From the NCBI GenBank assembly GCA_963734055.1, contig CAVTFQ010000005.1:1-64000 (forward strand): a DNA stretch of 64,000 nt. The letters are read 5' to 3'. Positions 62,015 through 64,000 of the stretch are shown here, piece by piece. Each line of letters opens with the position of its first letter. Positions within the stretch are counted from its first letter, which is position 1. The position numbers and the translations under genes are program-made. The notes below the pieces were generated by a model. It was given only the letters and a program-made list of their open reading frames with translations. It had not been told where the DNA came from and made no database searches. This DNA comes from CAIWHR01 sp963734055. GTDB lineage: Bacteria; Pseudomonadota; Gammaproteobacteria; Burkholderiales; Casimicrobiaceae.

Positions 62015-63127
62015 CTACCTCGGGTAGATCGCGCCCAGCACCCGCGGCCCGCGCGCTCCGGTCACTGCCGGCAGGTTGCCATGACGGCCGGCGAGCGCTT
62101 CGCGCGCGAGCCACGCGAACGCGAGCGCCTCGACCTGGTCGACCGCCACGCCGCGCGCCGATGTCGGCACGACGGGACGAGGCGCGAGCGCGCGCGCCAG
62201 GGCCTCCATCACCGTGGCGTTGCACGCGCCGCCGCCGCAGACGAGAACCTCCTCCGCGTCGACGCAACGTGCGAGGATCGCGTCGGCGATCGTCGTCGCG
62301 GTCAGCGCGACGAGCGTCGCCTGGACCGCGGCCGGCGTGGTGCTCGAGCGGGCGAGACGCTGGTCGAGCCAGGCTGCGTTGAAGAGGTCGCGCCCCGTGC
62401 TCTTCGGCGGCGGCAGGGCGAAGAACGGCTCGGCGAGGAGCGTCGCGAGCAGCGCCGGATCGACGATCCCCGTGCGCGCCCACGCGCCGTCGCGGTCGAC
62501 CGGCGCGCCGCGATGCCGCGCGTGCCAGAGGTCGAGCAACACGTTGCCGGGCCCCGTGTCGAACCCGCTCGCGCCGCCCGCCACGGGAAGATCGGTCAGG
62601 TTCGCGATGCCGCCGATATTGACGACGACGCGGTGGACGCCGCCGCCGAAGAGGGCGGCGTGGAACGCCGGCACGAGCGGCGCGCCCTGCCCGCCTGCAG
62701 CGATGTCGCGGCTCCTGAAGTCGGCGACCACTGTCATGTAGGCCTGCTCGGCGACGCGCGCCGGATTGTTGAGCTGCAGCGTCCACCCTTCCTCGGGGCG
62801 ATGCCGGACCGTCTGCCCGTGGACCCCCGCCGCGACGACGTCGTGCGCGGGCACGCCGGCGGCCAGGCAGACGCTGCGCAGCGCGTGCGCGTACAGGTCC
62901 GCAAGCGTGTTGGCCGCTCTTGCCGCTCGCACGAGCTCGTCGCGCGTCACCGTCTGGAGCGCGAGGAGCTCCTGCCGCAGGTCCGTTGGAAAGGCGATGT
63001 GCGTCGACGCGAGCGGAACGCATGGCCGCGCACCCGCCGTGAACTCCGCCAGCACGGCGTCGATGCCGTCGAGACTCGTACCGGACATCACGCCCGCGTA
63101 GAGCTCGCGGTGCGCCGTCGACGTCAC
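62015..63127 (-). CDS. anmK: Anhydro-N-acetylmuramic acid kinase
   Basis: A 370-residue kinase that opens and phosphorylates 1,6-anhydro-MurNAc to MurNAc-6-phosphate in peptidoglycan recycling. The N-terminal ATP/substrate loop is YAGVMSGTSLDGIDAVL. GVHGQTVRHRPEEGWTLQLN, VVNIGGIANLTDLPV and GFDTGPGNVLLDLW are family signatures. The GTG at 63127 is the likely start. It begins 13 bp after the peptidase stop, so a cell-wall enzyme and a recycling kinase share an operon. Confidence 0.94.
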   Translation of the reverse strand: MTSTAHRELYAGVMSGTSLDGIDAVLAEFTAGARPCVPLASTHIAFPTDLRQELLALQTVTRDELVRAARAANTLADLYAHALRSVCLAAGVPAHDVVAAGVHGQTVRHRPEEGWTLQLNNPARVAEQAYMTVVADFRSRDIAAGGQGAPLVPAFHAALFGGGVHRVVVNIGGIANLTDLPVAGGASGFDTGPGNVLLDLWHARHRGAPVDRDGAWARTGIVDPALLATLLAEPFFALPPPKSTGRDLFNAAWLDQRLARSSTTPAAVQATLVALTATTIADAILARCVDAEEVLVCGGGACNATVMEALARALAPRPVVPTSARGVAVDQVEALAFAWLAREALAGRHGNLPAVTGARGPRVLGAIYPR

Positions 63128-63140
63128 GCGACGGCGAACG

Positions 63141-64000
63141 TCACCTGGCGGCGGCGAACGCCGCGGCGCCGAAGCGGCGCGCGACGTCGAGCTGCGCGAC
63201 CGCCGGCTCGACGCTTGCAGCGAACGCCGCGCGGCGCGACGGCGGCAGCGGCTCGCCGCCCGGCAGCGCGACGGTCAGCGGATCGCGCTGGACGTCGGCA
63301 ACGCGGAACTCGTAGTGGAGGTGCGGGCCCGTCGCCCAGCCCGTCTGCCCGACGTAGCCGATCACCTCTCCCTGCGTCACGCGCGCGCCGTTGCGGAGCC
63401 GCGGCGCGAAGCGGGAGAGGTGGGCGTAGGCCGTCGAGAACGCGCCCTGGTGCTTGAGCACGATCACGTTGCCGTAGCCGTTCTGCCGTCCCGCGAAGGC
63501 CACCGTGCCGTTTCCGGTCGCCCGAACGGGGGTGCCCACCGGCGCGGCGTAGTCGACGCCGCGGTGCGCGCGCCACGACTTCAGGATGGGGTGAAAGCGC
63601 GCGTTCGAGAAACCCGACGTCACGCGCGAGAATTCCATCGGTGAGCGCAGGAACGCGCGGCGCAGCGCAGCGCCGTCGGCTGCGTAGTAGCCCTCGCGTC
63701 CGTCGTCGTCGCGGAACAGGAACGCCTGGAACGTCTTGCCGCGGGCTTCGAACTGCGCGGCGACGATGCGGCCCGGCCCGACGGCTTCGCCGTCGACCGA
63801 GCGCATCTCCCACACGACCGCGAAGCGGTCGCCGCGCTGCAGGTCCTTGTAGAAATCGATCTCGGCGCCGAACACGTCGGCGAGTTGCAGCGTCACCGCA
63901 TCGGGCAGCCCGGCCACGTCGGCCGCGGCGAACAGCGACGACCTGATCTCGCCCGCCGCCATGCTCCATCGCACGGCAACCGGCGCCGCAACCGAGGACG
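63141..64000 (-). CDS. M23 family peptidoglycan metallopeptidase (5' end outside the window)
   Basis: The C-terminal 280 or so residues of a zinc peptidase acting on peptidoglycan cross-links. The zinc ligands are in HRGVDYAAPVGTPVRA and HLHYEFRV, in the lysostaphin-like fold. Before it is the usual M23-associated domain (FYKDLQRGDRFAVVWEM, YYAADGAALRRAFLRSP). The frame stays open to position 64000, so the N-terminal part with signal or membrane anchor is missing from the window. It precedes anmK; a bactofilin gene lies 1.8 kb away on the other strand. Confidence 0.92.
   Translation of the reverse strand, partial: SSVAAPVAVRWSMAAGEIRSSLFAAADVAGLPDAVTLQLADVFGAEIDFYKDLQRGDRFAVVWEMRSVDGEAVGPGRIVAAQFEARGKTFQAFLFRDDDGREGYYAADGAALRRAFLRSPMEFSRVTSGFSNARFHPILKSWRAHRGVDYAAPVGTPVRATGNGTVAFAGRQNGYGNVIVLKHQGAFSTAYAHLSRFAPRLRNGARVTQGEVIGYVGQTGWATGPHLHYEFRVADVQRDPLTVALPGGEPLPPSRRAAFAASVEPAVAQLDVARRFGAAAFAAAR

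Overview
The window is a GC-rich bacterial chromosome segment, most likely from a betaproteobacterium. The evidence is conserved gene neighbourhoods: rplM-rpsI followed by argC, a DUF6776 membrane protein, bactofilin, erpA, anmK and an M23 peptidase; argH divergent from an AlgZ/AlgR-type two-component pair; ppiA-ppiB-lpxH; and prfB-lysS, with prfB carrying its programmed frameshift. GC-rich third positions create very long antisense open frames, which were ignored.

Layout. 1-2400: a 2-oxoacid dehydrogenase E1-beta/E2 pair and a short-chain dehydrogenase, all carrying many frameshifts, followed by intact TetR and isochorismatase-family genes. 4003-4811: about 800 bp without a recognisable gene, then tRNA-His and tRNA-Arg. 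5.1-9.1 kb: MFS transporter, CBS-domain protein, and a coupled RuBisCO-like protein plus cupin pair. 9.5-12.1 kb: a sulfur-relay operon (DsrE, TusA-like, sulfide:quinone-reductase-like flavoprotein, DUF1641 protein). A TTGAC-N4-GTCAA palindrome of FNR/CRP type lies in front of it, and a second copy lies in front of the CBS gene. 12-25.5 kb: hydrolase, class I aldolase, DUF349 protein, HD hydrolase, PcaC-like protein, TPR protein, solute-binding protein, YceI protein, S10 peptidase and a LysR regulator, interspersed with a GGGTCTGACCC palindrome family that supplies several stop codons. 25.5-30 kb: tRNA-Pro, copper chaperone plus copper ATPase, a nucleotidyltransferase with a small partner, and threonine aldolase. 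30-44 kb: a 195-bp MITE-like element, lysS-prfB, an isoquinoline-oxidoreductase-type pair, nudC, two cyclophilins, a second 269-bp inverted-repeat element touching the lpxH start codon, a TerC protein, and a PilZ-like/GGDEF-EAL pair.

44.5-64 kb: a trans-sulfuration PLP enzyme controlled by what looks like a complete SAM-II riboswitch (promoter, aptamer, intrinsic terminator), a flavin disulfide reductase, Rep helicase, apaH, acyltransferase and PfkB-type kinase, the LytTR response regulator and sensor kinase, argH, a beta-hydroxyacid dehydrogenase, a PCu(A)C-like protein without metal ligands, OsmC, rplM-rpsI, argC, bactofilin, erpA, anmK, and an M23 peptidase running off the right edge.

Most genes are housekeeping. 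The most interesting items are the FNR-box-linked sulfur-relay operon and CBS gene, the RuBisCO-like protein with its cupin, the SAM-II leader, and three families of intergenic repeats that abut or overlap start and stop codons. No CRISPR array, prophage or intact insertion sequence was seen.
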